This document shows, one piece after another, positions 7,924 to 16,743 of a DNA stretch of 64,000 nucleotides. The position numbers and the translations under genes were made by a program. Source of the stretch: JBLHZY01 sp047631555 (GTDB taxonomy: Bacteria > Pseudomonadota > Alphaproteobacteria > Rhodobacterales > Rhodobacteraceae); assembly GCA_047631555.1 (NCBI GenBank), contig JBLHZY010000001.1, forward strand, positions 372,001 through 436,000. Direction: 5' to 3'. Below the pieces are notes generated by a model. It did not search any database, was not told the origin of the DNA, and was given only the letters and a program-made list of their open reading frames with translations. The number at the start of each line of letters is the position of its first letter. Within the stretch, counting starts at the first letter, position 1.

Positions 7924-10900
7924 ATGAGCCGTCAAGACGTAACCCTTCACGATAAATTCGATCTGGGCAAAGATCATGTGCTCCTCAATGGCACGCAGGC
8001 TTTGGTGCGGCTCATGCTGATGCAAAAGGCGCGCGACAGGGTGGCCGGGATGCATACCGCGGGCCTTGTGACGGGCTATCGCGGCTCGCCTTTGGGGGCG
8101 GTCGATATGCAGATGATGCAGGCCAAGAACGATCTTGAAGCGGCGGATGTCGTCTTTCAGCCGGGCCTCAATGAGGATCTCGCTGCGACGGCCCTTTGGG
8201 GCGCCCAACAGGCCGAGCTGCGCGGCGAGGGCAAGTTCGATGGCGTTTTTGGCATGTGGTACGGCAAGGGGCCGGGCGTTGATCGCTCGGGCGATGTGAT
8301 GCGTCACGCCAATATGGCCGGCACGTCGGCCAAGGGCGGCGTGCTGATGGTGATGGGCGATGATCACACCGGTGAAAGCTCGACCACACTGCACCAAAGC
8401 GATTGGGCGCTTGTGGATGCCTATATGCCGGTGCTCTCGCCTGCGGGTGTTCAAGAGGTGCTGGATTACGGGCTCTATGGCTTTGCGCTGAGCCGTTATA
8501 CGGGCCTCTGGGTCGGGCTCAAAGCGATGAAAGATACGATCGAGGCGACAGCCGTTGTTGATGGGCGCGCCGGGCGGATGGATTTTGTCACCCCTGATAT
8601 CAAGCTGCCCGAGGGCGGGCTGAATATCCGGCTTGGCGATACGGCCGTTCCCCAAGAAGAGCGTGTGATCAATCACAAGAAACGCGCCGCCGAGGCCTTT
8701 GCGCGCGCCAACAAAATCGACCGCCGGATGCATGGCAAAGCCGGCGCGAAAATCGGGCTGGTGGCGGCGGGCAAAAACTGGCTCGATCTTGTTCACGCCT
8801 TTGCCCTGCTCGGGATCGATGCGGCCGAGGCCGAGCGGCTTGGCATCACCACCTATAAAGTCGGGCAGGCCTGGCCGCTTGATATGCAGAGTTTTCACGA
8901 TTTTGCTGAAGGCTTGGACGTGATCATCGTGGTCGAGGAAAAGCGCAAATTGATCGAGGTTCAGGTCAAGGAATCGATCTTTGATGATCGCCGGGGACGG
9001 CGGGTTTATGGCGGGATGAAAGAGGGCGCAGAGCTGTTTCCAACCGCCTATGCGCTTGAACCGGTGATGATCGCGCGCAAGATTGGCGCGATATTTGAGG
9101 AAGAAGGTTGCGGCTCTGCTAAGATGAAGGGCGCGCTGCAAGCGATTGAAAGCGCTCAAAAAGCCGATAACGCCCCCGAGATCGCCGCGCGCATTCCTTA
9201 CTTCTGCTCGGGTTGTCCGCACAACTCTTCAACCAAAGTACCAGAAGGAAGCCGCGCCTATGCCGGGATCGGCTGCCATTTCATGGTCCAATGGATGGAT
9301 CGCAACACCCTTGGCTATACCCATATGGGCGCCGAAGGGGCAAACTGGATCGGCGAAGCGCCCTTTTCCAAAACCGGCCATGTTTTCCAGAACCTGGGCG
9401 ATGGAACCTATAACCATTCCGGCATCCAAGCCATCCGCGCCGCCGTCGCGGCAGGCACGACAATGACCTACAAAATCCTCTTTAACGATGCGGTCGCCAT
9501 GACCGGCGGCCAAAGCAACGAGGGCGATCTGAGCGCGGATCAAATCACCCGCGAATTGGTGGCGATGGGGATTGAAGAGGTCGCTTTCGTTTATGATGAG
9601 AAAGAGGATTATGATCTGGGCGCGCTGCCCAAATCGGTGCGCACATATCACCGCGAAGACCTGATGCGCGTTCAGCAAGAATTCAGCAAAATCAAAGGCG
9701 TATCGGCGATTGTTTATGCACAAACCTGCGCGGCCGAAAAGCGCCGCCGCCGCAAGCGCGGCACCTTTCCAGACATCGATAAACGCGTCTTTATCAACAC
9801 CGATATCTGCGAAGGCTGCGGCGATTGCGGGGTGCAATCCAACTGTGTTTCTATCACGCCCGTCGAAACAGAACTGGGCCGCAAACGCGCCATTGACCAA
9901 TCCAGCTGCAACAAAGATTTCTCCTGCGTTAACGGCTTTTGCCCCTCCTTCGTGACCGTGGAGGGCGCAAAGCCGCGCAAAGCCGCAACGATTGATCTTG
10001 TCACGGGCGATCTACCCATGCCCGACTTGCCCGCGATCAACGGCACCCATAACAGCGTCATCACCGGGGTTGGCGGCACAGGCGTCGTCACCATCGGGGC
10101 GATCATGGCGATGGCGGCGCATCTGGATGGCAAAGGCGCGGGCATGATGGAAATGGCCGGGCTCGCGCAAAAAGGCGGGGCGGTTGCGATCCATTGCCGG
10201 ATTGCCGAGCGGCCCGAGGATATCTCGGCCATTCGGGTGGCCACAGGCGAGGCGGACGCGCTGATTGGGGGCGATCTTGTCGTCTCTGCTGGGGCCAAAA
10301 CGCTTGGCCTGACCAGCACAGGGCGCACCGGCGCGGTGGTAAATAGCCATGAGATCATCACCGGCGACTTCACCCGCAACACCGAATTTACCCTGCCATC
10401 CGAGGCGCTTACGCTTTCCTTGCAGGCGCGTATTCGCGACCACCTCACCATGTTTGATGCCTCCGAGCTGGCGCGCGCCGTGATGGGCGATAGCATTTTT
10501 TCCAACATGATGATCTTTGGCGCGGCCTGGCAGCAGGGCCTGATCCCGCTCACATTAGAGGCGATCACGCGGGCGATTACCCTCAATGGCGCCGCCCCAG
10601 AGCGCAACCTGCGCGCCTTTGAAATTGGCCGGTGGGCGGCGCTTCATCCGGAGCGCGCTCAGAGCCTTGGCAAGGGCGAAGTGATCGAGAAACCGCGCGG
10701 ATTGGCCGAGAAAATCGCCTTTCGGGCGGATCATCTAACCCAATATCAATCCGCAGTCTATGCGCGGCGCTACAGCCGCTTTGTGGAGAAATTCAACGAG
10801 GAAGCGCTGCGCGAAGCTGTGGCGCTGAGCTATCATAAGCTATTGAGTTATAAGGATGAATACGAGGTTGCCCGCCTGATGAAACAAACCCGCGCGCGCG

Positions 10901-11325
10901 CCGAAGAGGCCTTTGAGGGCGATCTCAAACTGACCTATCATCTGGCCCCGCCTGTGCTGGGCGGCAAAGATGCCATCGGGCGGCCCAAAAAGCGCGGATT
11001 TGGCGAGGCTATGGGAGGGATGATCATGCGCCTTGCTCCGCTGAAACGCCTGCGCGGGACGCCGTTTGATCCCTTTGGCTATAGCGAAGAGAGACGGGCC
11101 GAGCGCGCGCTGATCAAGACCTATGAGGCGGATATGAAACGGATTTTGAAGGAGTTTTCCGGGGTGGATGCGAGCGCGATCCTCGCTTTGGCGCAGCTGC
11201 CAATGCAAATCCGTGGCTTTGGCCCGGTCAAAATGGCGGCGATCAAAACGGCGCAAAAACGCCGCGGCGAAATCTGGCAAATGATCGAAGCAGGGGACGC
11301 GCCGCATCAACAAGCGGCGCAGTAA
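7924..11325 (+). CDS. Fused indolepyruvate:ferredoxin oxidoreductase (IorA-IorB type)
   Basis: Predicted to decarboxylate aryl or branched 2-oxo acids oxidatively to acyl-CoA using TPP and Fe-S clusters. The 1133-residue chain fuses several parts. An N-terminal oxidoreductase domain has GYRGSPLGAVD near residue 49. A TPP-binding part has CSGCPHNSS near residue 427. A four-Cys ferredoxin-like insert lies at about 623-660 (CEGCGDCGVQSNC, later CNKDFSC). A gamma-like domain from about 705 has GVGGTGVVT, and a family-typical C-terminal domain follows. The start at 7924 follows GGGAGGTG. It is divergent from a LysR gene. Substrate preference cannot be read from the sequence. Confidence 0.93.
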   Translation: MSRQDVTLHDKFDLGKDHVLLNGTQALVRLMLMQKARDRVAGMHTAGLVTGYRGSPLGAVDMQMMQAKNDLEAADVVFQPGLNEDLAATALWGAQQAELRGEGKFDGVFGMWYGKGPGVDRSGDVMRHANMAGTSAKGGVLMVMGDDHTGESSTTLHQSDWALVDAYMPVLSPAGVQEVLDYGLYGFALSRYTGLWVGLKAMKDTIEATAVVDGRAGRMDFVTPDIKLPEGGLNIRLGDTAVPQEERVINHKKRAAEAFARANKIDRRMHGKAGAKIGLVAAGKNWLDLVHAFALLGIDAAEAERLGITTYKVGQAWPLDMQSFHDFAEGLDVIIVVEEKRKLIEVQVKESIFDDRRGRRVYGGMKEGAELFPTAYALEPVMIARKIGAIFEEEGCGSAKMKGALQAIESAQKADNAPEIAARIPYFCSGCPHNSSTKVPEGSRAYAGIGCHFMVQWMDRNTLGYTHMGAEGANWIGEAPFSKTGHVFQNLGDGTYNHSGIQAIRAAVAAGTTMTYKILFNDAVAMTGGQSNEGDLSADQITRELVAMGIEEVAFVYDEKEDYDLGALPKSVRTYHREDLMRVQQEFSKIKGVSAIVYAQTCAAEKRRRRKRGTFPDIDKRVFINTDICEGCGDCGVQSNCVSITPVETELGRKRAIDQSSCNKDFSCVNGFCPSFVTVEGAKPRKAATIDLVTGDLPMPDLPAINGTHNSVITGVGGTGVVTIGAIMAMAAHLDGKGAGMMEMAGLAQKGGAVAIHCRIAERPEDISAIRVATGEADALIGGDLVVSAGAKTLGLTSTGRTGAVVNSHEIITGDFTRNTEFTLPSEALTLSLQARIRDHLTMFDASELARAVMGDSIFSNMMIFGAAWQQGLIPLTLEAITRAITLNGAAPERNLRAFEIGRWAALHPERAQSLGKGEVIEKPRGLAEKIAFRADHLTQYQSAVYARRYSRFVEKFNEEALREAVALSYHKLLSYKDEYEVARLMKQTRARAEEAFEGDLKLTYHLAPPVLGGKDAIGRPKKRGFGEAMGGMIMRLAPLKRLRGTPFDPFGYSEERRAERALIKTYEADMKRILKEFSGVDASAILALAQLPMQIRGFGPVKMAAIKTAQKRRGEIWQMIEAGDAPHQQAAQ

Positions 11326-11408
11326 CAAAGCTTTGGCTTTTGCTGGGAGGTGAGCGCGCTATAAAGGCAGCGACACCGCCGATTTTGCCCTATGCGCGAG
11401 CGCCTCTG

Positions 11409-12311
11409 ATGCCCCTTGATCCCCATATCGCGCGCGATATTTCCTATGCGAGTTCGGCCCAAAGCCGCACCGGGCGGGCTGTCATCCGCGCGCTGGAAAA
11501 CACCACTGGGCGGATGCGTTTGATGCGCCGCGCCGAAGGGTATGGAGCGCAAGTTGCGCAGGGCGCGGACTTTTGGGAGGTGATGGCAGGCCGATATGGG
11601 CTGACGCCGCAGATCACGGCCGGAAGCCTTGAGGCCATACCCAAAGAGGGGCCGTTGATCCTTGTTTCAAACCATCCGTTCGGCATTCTTGACGGGCTGA
11701 TGATGGGCCTGCTGTTGAGCCGTCTGCGCGGGGATTTTCGCATTCTGGCCAATCAGGTTTTTCGGCGTGCCGAGGATCTTAATCGGGTCATCCTGCCGAT
11801 CTCGTTTGATGCGAGCAAAGCCGCGATCGCGCAAAACCTCGCAACACGGCGCACAGCGCTGGAATACCTCGGGCAGGGCGGGGCCATCGGGGTTTTCCCG
11901 GGCGGCACGGTAAGCACGTCGGCCGCCCCTTTTGGCCCGGCGGTTGATCCCAGCTGGCGCAGCTTTACCGCCAAAATGATCGCCAAATCGCAGGCACAGG
12001 TCGTTCCGATCTACTTTGAGGGCCAAAACTCGCGGCTTTTTCAGATCGCCAGCCATTTGCATCCCTCGCTGCGCCTTGGGCTCTTGCTCTCGGAGTTCCA
12101 TGCGCGCCTTGATCAGCCGGTGAAAATTGCCGTCGGCGCCCCAATCCCGCGCGCAGACTTGGCGCAATTTCGCGCCGCCCCACGAATGTTGATGGATTTT
12201 CTGCGCGAAGCGACCTATGCCTTATCTCCAAGCCCTCTGGCAGATACCGGCTATGGCTATGAATTTGAACGAAGATACAAAGAAAACACCAAAAGCGCGG
12301 AGCGCGAGTGA
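11409..12311 (+). CDS. Lysophospholipid acyltransferase family protein
   Basis: Probable membrane-associated acyltransferase acting on lysophospholipid or similar acceptors (PlsC-like superfamily). The 300-residue protein has the acceptor motif NHPFGILDG at about residue 84 and FPGGTVSTS at about 162. The His-to-Asp spacing fits the hemolysin/OlsB-like branch rather than classical PlsC (NHxxxxD). The ATG at 11409 is chosen because the segment MPLDPHIARDISYASSAQ looks like a true N-terminus; a TTG at 11340 directly after the upstream gene is an alternative. Its stop overlaps the murI start (TGATG), so the two are coupled. Confidence 0.85.
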   Translation: MPLDPHIARDISYASSAQSRTGRAVIRALENTTGRMRLMRRAEGYGAQVAQGADFWEVMAGRYGLTPQITAGSLEAIPKEGPLILVSNHPFGILDGLMMGLLLSRLRGDFRILANQVFRRAEDLNRVILPISFDASKAAIAQNLATRRTALEYLGQGGAIGVFPGGTVSTSAAPFGPAVDPSWRSFTAKMIAKSQAQVVPIYFEGQNSRLFQIASHLHPSLRLGLLLSEFHARLDQPVKIAVGAPIPRADLAQFRAAPRMLMDFLREATYALSPSPLADTGYGYEFERRYKENTKSAERE

Positions 12312-13123
12312 TGGCAGTAGGCATATTTGATTCAGGGTTGGGCGGGTTGACCGTTTTGGACGCGATTAACAAGCGGATGCCCGATCTTCCGGCGGTCTAT
12401 TTCGGCGATAACCTGCACGCGCCCTACGGCGTGCGCGATGCCGAGGATATTTTTAACCTCACCACAGCGGCGATTGAGCGGCTCTGGGAAGAGGGCTGTG
12501 ATCTGGTGATTTTGGCCTGCAATACGGCCTCTGCGGCGGCGCTGCGGCGGATCCAAGAAAGCTGGGTGCCAGAAGACAAACGGGTGCTTGGCGTCTTTGT
12601 GCCGCTGATCGAGGCGCTGACCGAGCGCCAGTGGGGCGATAATTCCCCGCCGCGCGAAGTCGCTGTTTCTAATGTCGCGCTTTTTGCAACCCCTGCGACC
12701 GTGGCCAGCCGCGCCTTTCAGCGCGAGCTCGCGTTTCGCGCCATCGGGGTTGATGTGGAAAGCCAAGCCTGCGGCGGGGTTGTCGATGCGATTGAAGACG
12801 GCGATATGATCCTGGCTGAGGCGCTCGTGCGCAGCCATGTTGACGCGCTCAAACGCAAGCTTCCCAAGCCCGAAGCGGCGATCCTTGGCTGCACCCATTA
12901 CCCGATCATGCAAGACATCTTCCAAGATGCGCTTGGCGCGAATGTCGAGGTCTACTCGCAAGCCAATCTCGTGGCTGAAAGCCTTGCCGATTACCTTGAG
13001 CGCCATCCCGAAATGCTTGGCGAGGGCAAAGCCACGCGCTTTCTCACCACAGGCGATCCGGCCAAAGTTTCAAACCGGGCAACCGCCTTTTTGCGACGAA
13101 AAGTGGAATTCCAATCCGCCTGA
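12311..13123 (+). CDS. murI: Glutamate racemase
   Basis: Interconverts L- and D-glutamate, supplying D-Glu for peptidoglycan. The 270-residue protein opens with GIFDSGLGGLTVL. It has the two catalytic cysteines in ACNTASAAALR (Cys70) and GCTHYP (about Cys194), as well as the YFGDNLHAPYG substrate loop. The ATG at 12311 overlaps the stop of the acyltransferase gene; a GTG one codon earlier is possible. argC follows after about 80 bases with its own ribosome site. Confidence 0.96.
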   Translation: MAVGIFDSGLGGLTVLDAINKRMPDLPAVYFGDNLHAPYGVRDAEDIFNLTTAAIERLWEEGCDLVILACNTASAAALRRIQESWVPEDKRVLGVFVPLIEALTERQWGDNSPPREVAVSNVALFATPATVASRAFQRELAFRAIGVDVESQACGGVVDAIEDGDMILAEALVRSHVDALKRKLPKPEAAILGCTHYPIMQDIFQDALGANVEVYSQANLVAESLADYLERHPEMLGEGKATRFLTTGDPAKVSNRATAFLRRKVEFQSA

Positions 13124-13201
13124 GGCGGTTTGTGCCCTTCAAACTTGCGACGCCAGGCCCTAAATAGAGGCCAAGGCGCATTCCTTTGTGAAAGAAAGAT
13201 C

Positions 13202-14230
13202 ATGACCCATAAAATCGCCATTCTCGGCGCTTCGGGCTATACCGGAGCAGAGCTCGTTCGCCTGATTGCGACCCATCCAAACATGGAAATTGTCGCCCTG
13301 TCCGGGGATCGCAAAGCCGGTATGGAGATGCGCGATGTCTTCCCGCATCTGCGCCATCTTGATCTGCCAACCCTTTGTAAAATCGAAGATATAGATTTCG
13401 CGCATGTTGATTTGGCCTTTTGCGCACTGCCCCATGCGACCTCGCAAGCGGTGATCAAAGAGCTGCCGACAACGCTGAAAATCGTTGATCTGAGCGCCGA
13501 TTTTCGCCTGCGCGATCCGGCGGCCTATGAGAAATGGTATGGCCAGCCGCATAGCGCGCTTGAGATGCAAAAAGAGGCGGTTTACGGCCTTACGGAATTC
13601 TACCGTGATGAGATCGCAAAAGCGCGGCTTGTCGCCGGGACCGGCTGTAATGCAGCGACGGGGCAATTCATTCTGCGCCCATTGATCAGCGCTGAAGTGA
13701 TTGATCTGGATGATATTATCCTCGATCTCAAATGCGCAGTATCGGGTGCAGGCCGCAGCCTCAAAGAAAACCTGCTGCATGCCGAACTGAGCGAAAACGC
13801 CTCCGCCTATTCCGTTGGTGGCAAGCATCGCCATTTGGGCGAGTTTGATCAGGAATTCTCGCTGCTCGCCGGGCGGCCCGTTGAAATCCAATTTACCCCG
13901 CATCTGATCCCCGCCAACCGCGGGATTCTGGCCACGGCCTATGTAAAGGGCGATGCGCAGGCGATCTATAGCGCGCTTAGCCAAGCCTATGAAAACGAAC
14001 GATTTATTGAGGTTCTGCCCATGGGCGCTGTGCCAAGCCTTAAGGATGTGCGCGCCTCGAACTTCTGTCATATTGGCGTCGTTGCAGATCGGCGCAAAGG
14101 GCGGGTGATCGTTGTGGCGGTGATCGATAATCTTACCAAGGGCTCTTCCGGTCAGGCGCTGCAAAACGCCAATCTGATGCTGGGCGAAGCCGAAACAGCC
14201 GGGCTGATGATGGCCCCGGTTTACCCATAG
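13202..14230 (+). CDS. argC: N-acetyl-gamma-glutamyl-phosphate reductase
   Basis: Third step of arginine biosynthesis: NADPH-dependent reduction of N-acetylglutamyl phosphate to the semialdehyde. The 342-residue protein has the nucleotide-binding GASGYTGAELVRL at the N-terminus, the catalytic cysteine in GTGCNAATGQF near residue 148, and DLSADFRLRD and HLIPANRGI typical of ArgC. The start at 13202 follows GAAAGAAAGATC. The next gene, ccmE, begins 7 bases after the stop, so read-through into the cytochrome c maturation genes is likely. Confidence 0.96.
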   Translation: MTHKIAILGASGYTGAELVRLIATHPNMEIVALSGDRKAGMEMRDVFPHLRHLDLPTLCKIEDIDFAHVDLAFCALPHATSQAVIKELPTTLKIVDLSADFRLRDPAAYEKWYGQPHSALEMQKEAVYGLTEFYRDEIAKARLVAGTGCNAATGQFILRPLISAEVIDLDDIILDLKCAVSGAGRSLKENLLHAELSENASAYSVGGKHRHLGEFDQEFSLLAGRPVEIQFTPHLIPANRGILATAYVKGDAQAIYSALSQAYENERFIEVLPMGAVPSLKDVRASNFCHIGVVADRRKGRVIVVAVIDNLTKGSSGQALQNANLMLGEAETAGLMMAPVYP

Positions 14231-14237
14231 AGGCCCC

Positions 14238-14696
14238 ATGAAAAGCCTAAAAAAACAACGCCGTATTCAAATCATCGCCGTGGCCAGCATCGCGCTGATC
14301 CTTGCCACGGCGCTCATTGGCTATGCGATGCGCGACGGGATCAATTACTTTCGCTCGCCCTCTGAAGTGATCGCCGAGCCGCCGCGCGAAAGCGAGACGT
14401 TTCGCATTGGCGGACTTGTCGAAACCGGCAGTCTTGTGCGCGGGATTGGGGCTACGATCAGCTTTTCCGTAACCGACGGCGGCGCGACAGTCCCGGTAAC
14501 TTATACAGGCGTCTTGCCCGACCTGTTTGAAGAAGGTCAGGGCATGATTGGCACTGGAAGCTACATCAACGGCACCTTCCAAGCCGTTGAAATCTTGGCC
14601 AAACACGATGAAACCTACATGCCAAAAGAAGTGGTCGATGCGCTGAAGAAACAGGGCGTTTACCAAGACCCGAACGGTGAGGTTTCCAGCAATTAA
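14238..14696 (+). CDS. ccmE: Cytochrome c maturation heme chaperone CcmE
   Basis: Periplasmic heme chaperone that binds heme covalently and passes it to CcmF. The 152-residue protein has an N-terminal membrane anchor (about residues 10-30), a small beta-barrel domain with FRIGGLVETGSL, and the heme-attachment histidine His123 in AKHDETYMP with Tyr127 as likely axial ligand. It is 7 bases after argC. The expected partners ccmF and ccmH appear only about 2 kb downstream, because five lysis-type genes are inserted between them. Confidence 0.95.
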   Translation: MKSLKKQRRIQIIAVASIALILATALIGYAMRDGINYFRSPSEVIAEPPRESETFRIGGLVETGSLVRGIGATISFSVTDGGATVPVTYTGVLPDLFEEGQGMIGTGSYINGTFQAVEILAKHDETYMPKEVVDALKKQGVYQDPNGEVSSN

Positions 14697-14700
14697 CCAT
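14693..14700 (+). promoter_or_regulatory. Possible CtrA half-site TTAACCAT before the lysis cassette
   Basis: TTAACCAT, the short form of the CtrA motif known in alphaproteobacteria, overlaps the ccmE stop and lies about 50 bases upstream of the endolysin ATG. There is no second TTAA at the canonical 7-base spacing. An 8-bp match can occur by chance, so the link to CtrA is only suggestive. Confidence 0.3.
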
Positions 14701-14750
14701 TTTTGATCAGCCTGTCCTTGATTTCAGCAGTGAAACGGGGCGAACGGCAG

Positions 14751-15362
14751 ATGAAGAGTGTTAAAGCAATTGCCAGTGAAATAGTGGCCCGCGAGGGCGG
14801 TTTTGTGAATGATCCTTCCGATCCCGGCGGGGCCACGAAACACGGCGTAACGATCCACACGATGCGCAGGCTTGGGCTCGATCTAGATCGCGATGGCGAT
14901 GTGGACGTTGCGGATGTCCGCCGGGTTACGCCGCGCCGCGCCCGCGAAATTTTCCTCAAACATTACTATCAGAGGCCGCGCATTGATGCGCTGCCCGCCG
15001 CGCTGCAAGCCAGCGTTTTTGACATGTATGTAAACGCGGGCGCGAATGCGGTGAAAATCCTGCAACGCCTGCTTTGCGATATGGGGCAGCGTGTTTCCGT
15101 CGATGGGGCCATTGGACCGCAGACGATTGAGGCGACAGAAATTGCCGATGCAATGTCGCCGGGTCATTTGGCCGACGCTTACGGGATCGCGCGGCGCAAT
15201 TACTATTACGCGCTTGCCGATGCCCGCCCCGCCAGCCGCAAATACGCGCGCCGGCAGGATGGTGGCAAAGGCGGCTGGATCACCCGCGCCGAGGAATTCA
15301 TCTCGCAGCGCTATCACCTCTCAGACCAAGAACACGCCCGAAGGATTGCCAAATGGGGATGA
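14751..15362 (+). CDS. Holin-associated N-acetylmuramidase (GH108 endolysin)
   Basis: Predicted peptidoglycan-cleaving lysozyme-like enzyme. The 203-residue protein has the GH108 catalytic motif REGGFVNDPSDPGGATKHG with the presumed catalytic Glu15, followed by the C-terminal peptidoglycan-binding region (about residues 90-165, VDGAIGPQT). No signal peptide is visible, so it would need a holin to reach the wall. The next gene supplies one, overlapping by 10 bases. In Rhodobacter capsulatus an endolysin-holin pair of this kind releases gene transfer agent particles. The ATG at 14751 lacks a strong ribosome site; a GTG at 14730 is an alternative. Confidence 0.88.
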   Translation: MKSVKAIASEIVAREGGFVNDPSDPGGATKHGVTIHTMRRLGLDLDRDGDVDVADVRRVTPRRAREIFLKHYYQRPRIDALPAALQASVFDMYVNAGANAVKILQRLLCDMGQRVSVDGAIGPQTIEATEIADAMSPGHLADAYGIARRNYYYALADARPASRKYARRQDGGKGGWITRAEEFISQRYHLSDQEHARRIAKWG

Positions 15363-15916
15363 TTGAAGGACTTTTCTCGCTGCTGTTTGGCAATGGGCGC
15401 AATGTCATTCGCGAAACGGCCGAGGTTTTTCGCGTCAACACAGAAGCCGGGGACGCGCGCGAAATGGCTTATCGCGCCGCCGCGTTGCAGGAGTTTGCCG
15501 CCGAATTCGCCACCCCGCGCCAAGGGCGATTTGATCGCTTTATGGATGGGCTCAACCGCGTCCCGCGCCCCGCTTTGGCGTTTGGCACGGTTGGGTTGAT
15601 GGTCTCGGCGATGGTCAATCCGATTTGGTTTGCCAGCCGTATGCAAGGGATCGCGCTGGTGCCCGAGCCGCTTTGGTGGCTTTTGGGCGCGATTGTGAGC
15701 TTTTATTTCGGCGCGCGTCATCAGATCAAAGGTCAGGATTTTCAGCGCTCAATTGCCCAGACAATGGCCCGCGCGCCCGGTGTCACCCGCAATATCGCCG
15801 CCCTCCAAGCGCTCAGTGCGGGCGCGGGTGAGCCGGCATTGCCGATCCCGCCTGAGCCCCTTGGCGAGGGCGAAAATGCGGCCCTTTCGGCCTGGAAGGA
15901 GGGGCAAAATGGATAG
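15353..15916 (+). CDS. GTA-type 3TM holin
   Basis: Predicted membrane-pore protein that lets the upstream endolysin reach the peptidoglycan. The 187-residue protein starts MGMIEGLFSLLFGNGRNV. It has two clear hydrophobic segments at about residues 73-95 and 103-120 around the RFDRFMDGLNRVPRP region, characteristic of the GTA holin family, and a charged, Pro-rich C-terminus. The ATG at 15353 is preferred; a second ATG at 15359 overlaps the endolysin stop as ATGA. It overlaps the next small gene by 8 bases, so the whole cassette is tightly coupled. Confidence 0.87.
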   Translation: MGMIEGLFSLLFGNGRNVIRETAEVFRVNTEAGDAREMAYRAAALQEFAAEFATPRQGRFDRFMDGLNRVPRPALAFGTVGLMVSAMVNPIWFASRMQGIALVPEPLWWLLGAIVSFYFGARHQIKGQDFQRSIAQTMARAPGVTRNIAALQALSAGAGEPALPIPPEPLGEGENAALSAWKEGQNG

Positions 15917-16088
15917 AGTTCTGATCTCCGCCCTTGCGGATTATGGCCCCTGGGTTTTGCTCGCTTTCTACCTTCTTTTCAGAGACTTACAGAAGGATCA
16001 AGCGACCCGCGCCACCTTGGACAAAAACACCGCGATCCTTGTCGAGATGACAACAATGATCCGCGAACGCCTGCCGAGGTCCTCATGA
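15909..16088 (+). CDS. Small one-helix membrane protein in the lysis cassette
   Basis: A 59-residue protein: a short hydrophobic helix (about residues 8-23, ADYGPWVLLAFYLLF) followed by an amphipathic charged tail (RDLQKDQATRATLDKN). The layout resembles small phage holins or antiholins of the BhlA/UviB sort, but no family is claimed. The ATG at 15909 follows AAGGAGGGGC, a strong ribosome site within the holin 3' end. It overlaps the holin stop by 8 bases and the next ORF by 4 bases (ATGA). By context it is an accessory of the holin-endolysin pair. Confidence 0.78.
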   Translation: MDRVLISALADYGPWVLLAFYLLFRDLQKDQATRATLDKNTAILVEMTTMIRERLPRSS

Positions 16089-16216
16089 TCTGGGCGCGTT
16101 TCTATAAACAAATTTGCGACTACCTGCGGGATGCAAAATTCGCCCGCGCCGTCGCGCGCAATGACTTGGCCGCTCAAGAACTTGATGCCGCCGTTAAGGA
16201 GATGTTGGGACGATGA
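16085..16216 (+). CDS. 43-residue ORF in the lysis cassette
   Basis: A short ORF with ATGA overlaps at both ends: it starts inside the stop of the 59-residue gene and its stop overlaps the start of the 140-residue membrane protein. The peptide is charged and helical (begins MIWARFYKQICDYLRDAKF) with no membrane segment. Double translational coupling and a dense coding layout argue it is real despite its size. Function unknown; position suggests a role with the holin and endolysin. Confidence 0.65.
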   Translation: MIWARFYKQICDYLRDAKFARAVARNDLAAQELDAAVKEMLGR

Positions 16217-16635
16217 AACAGGCGCTTTCGCTACTTATACTTGTCGTCGCGCTTTTCCAATTGGGCGCACGGATTTGGGACGCGGCAACCATGCTGCAAA
16301 TCGGCTATGGCGCGATTTCTGTCATGGCGATGATGATCTCGATCACTTTTTTGTGGCTCTGGCAGGTGCGCGCAACCCCGCTTGCCTTGGGGATGTCGTT
16401 TAGCTGGGCGGGCTCTGGCCTTGTGATGGGCTACTGGTGGATGATGCAGGTGTCGGGCTTCGCGGCAATGGGCCATGAGGCCGAGTTACTCCTTGTTTTC
16501 CTTGCCTTTTTGATCGCAGGCGCGGTGCTGCATTTCGCTGTTATCCAGGCCTCATTCGGCTATCACGGGCTGAGTTTTCTTGCCCCTGTCGCGCTTTCTA
16601 TTGCGCTGGCTTCGGCTGTTCTTGTGCTGCATTAA
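16213..16635 (+). CDS. Four-helix membrane protein at the end of the lysis cassette
   Basis: A 140-residue protein made almost entirely of hydrophobic segments: four predicted helices at about 5-22, 30-50, 60-80 and 95-138. Tryptophan-rich patches such as FLWLWQVRA and GYWWMMQ lie between them. No known domain was recognised. The start overlaps the preceding 43-residue ORF by ATGA after GGAGATGTTGGGACG. It is followed by about 100 bases before ccmF, which likely hold a fresh promoter or ribosome site. It belongs with the lysis genes by orientation and coupling. Confidence 0.75.
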   Translation: MKQALSLLILVVALFQLGARIWDAATMLQIGYGAISVMAMMISITFLWLWQVRATPLALGMSFSWAGSGLVMGYWWMMQVSGFAAMGHEAELLLVFLAFLIAGAVLHFAVIQASFGYHGLSFLAPVALSIALASAVLVLH

Positions 16636-16743
16636 ACCTGCAAACATGAGCGGCCACCAGCCCCCGCGACATCCGCGCACATCCCATTGGCGCGACCGCC
16701 TATCACCTGTAGAGTGACGCCAAATCACAAAGGGATTTGGTGC

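Noticed and set aside
7846..9222. 458-codon minus-strand open frame opposite the indolepyruvate oxidoreductase
   Set aside because: It is a GC-driven antisense shadow of a well-supported gene, has no recognisable domain, and runs across the oxidoreductase start.
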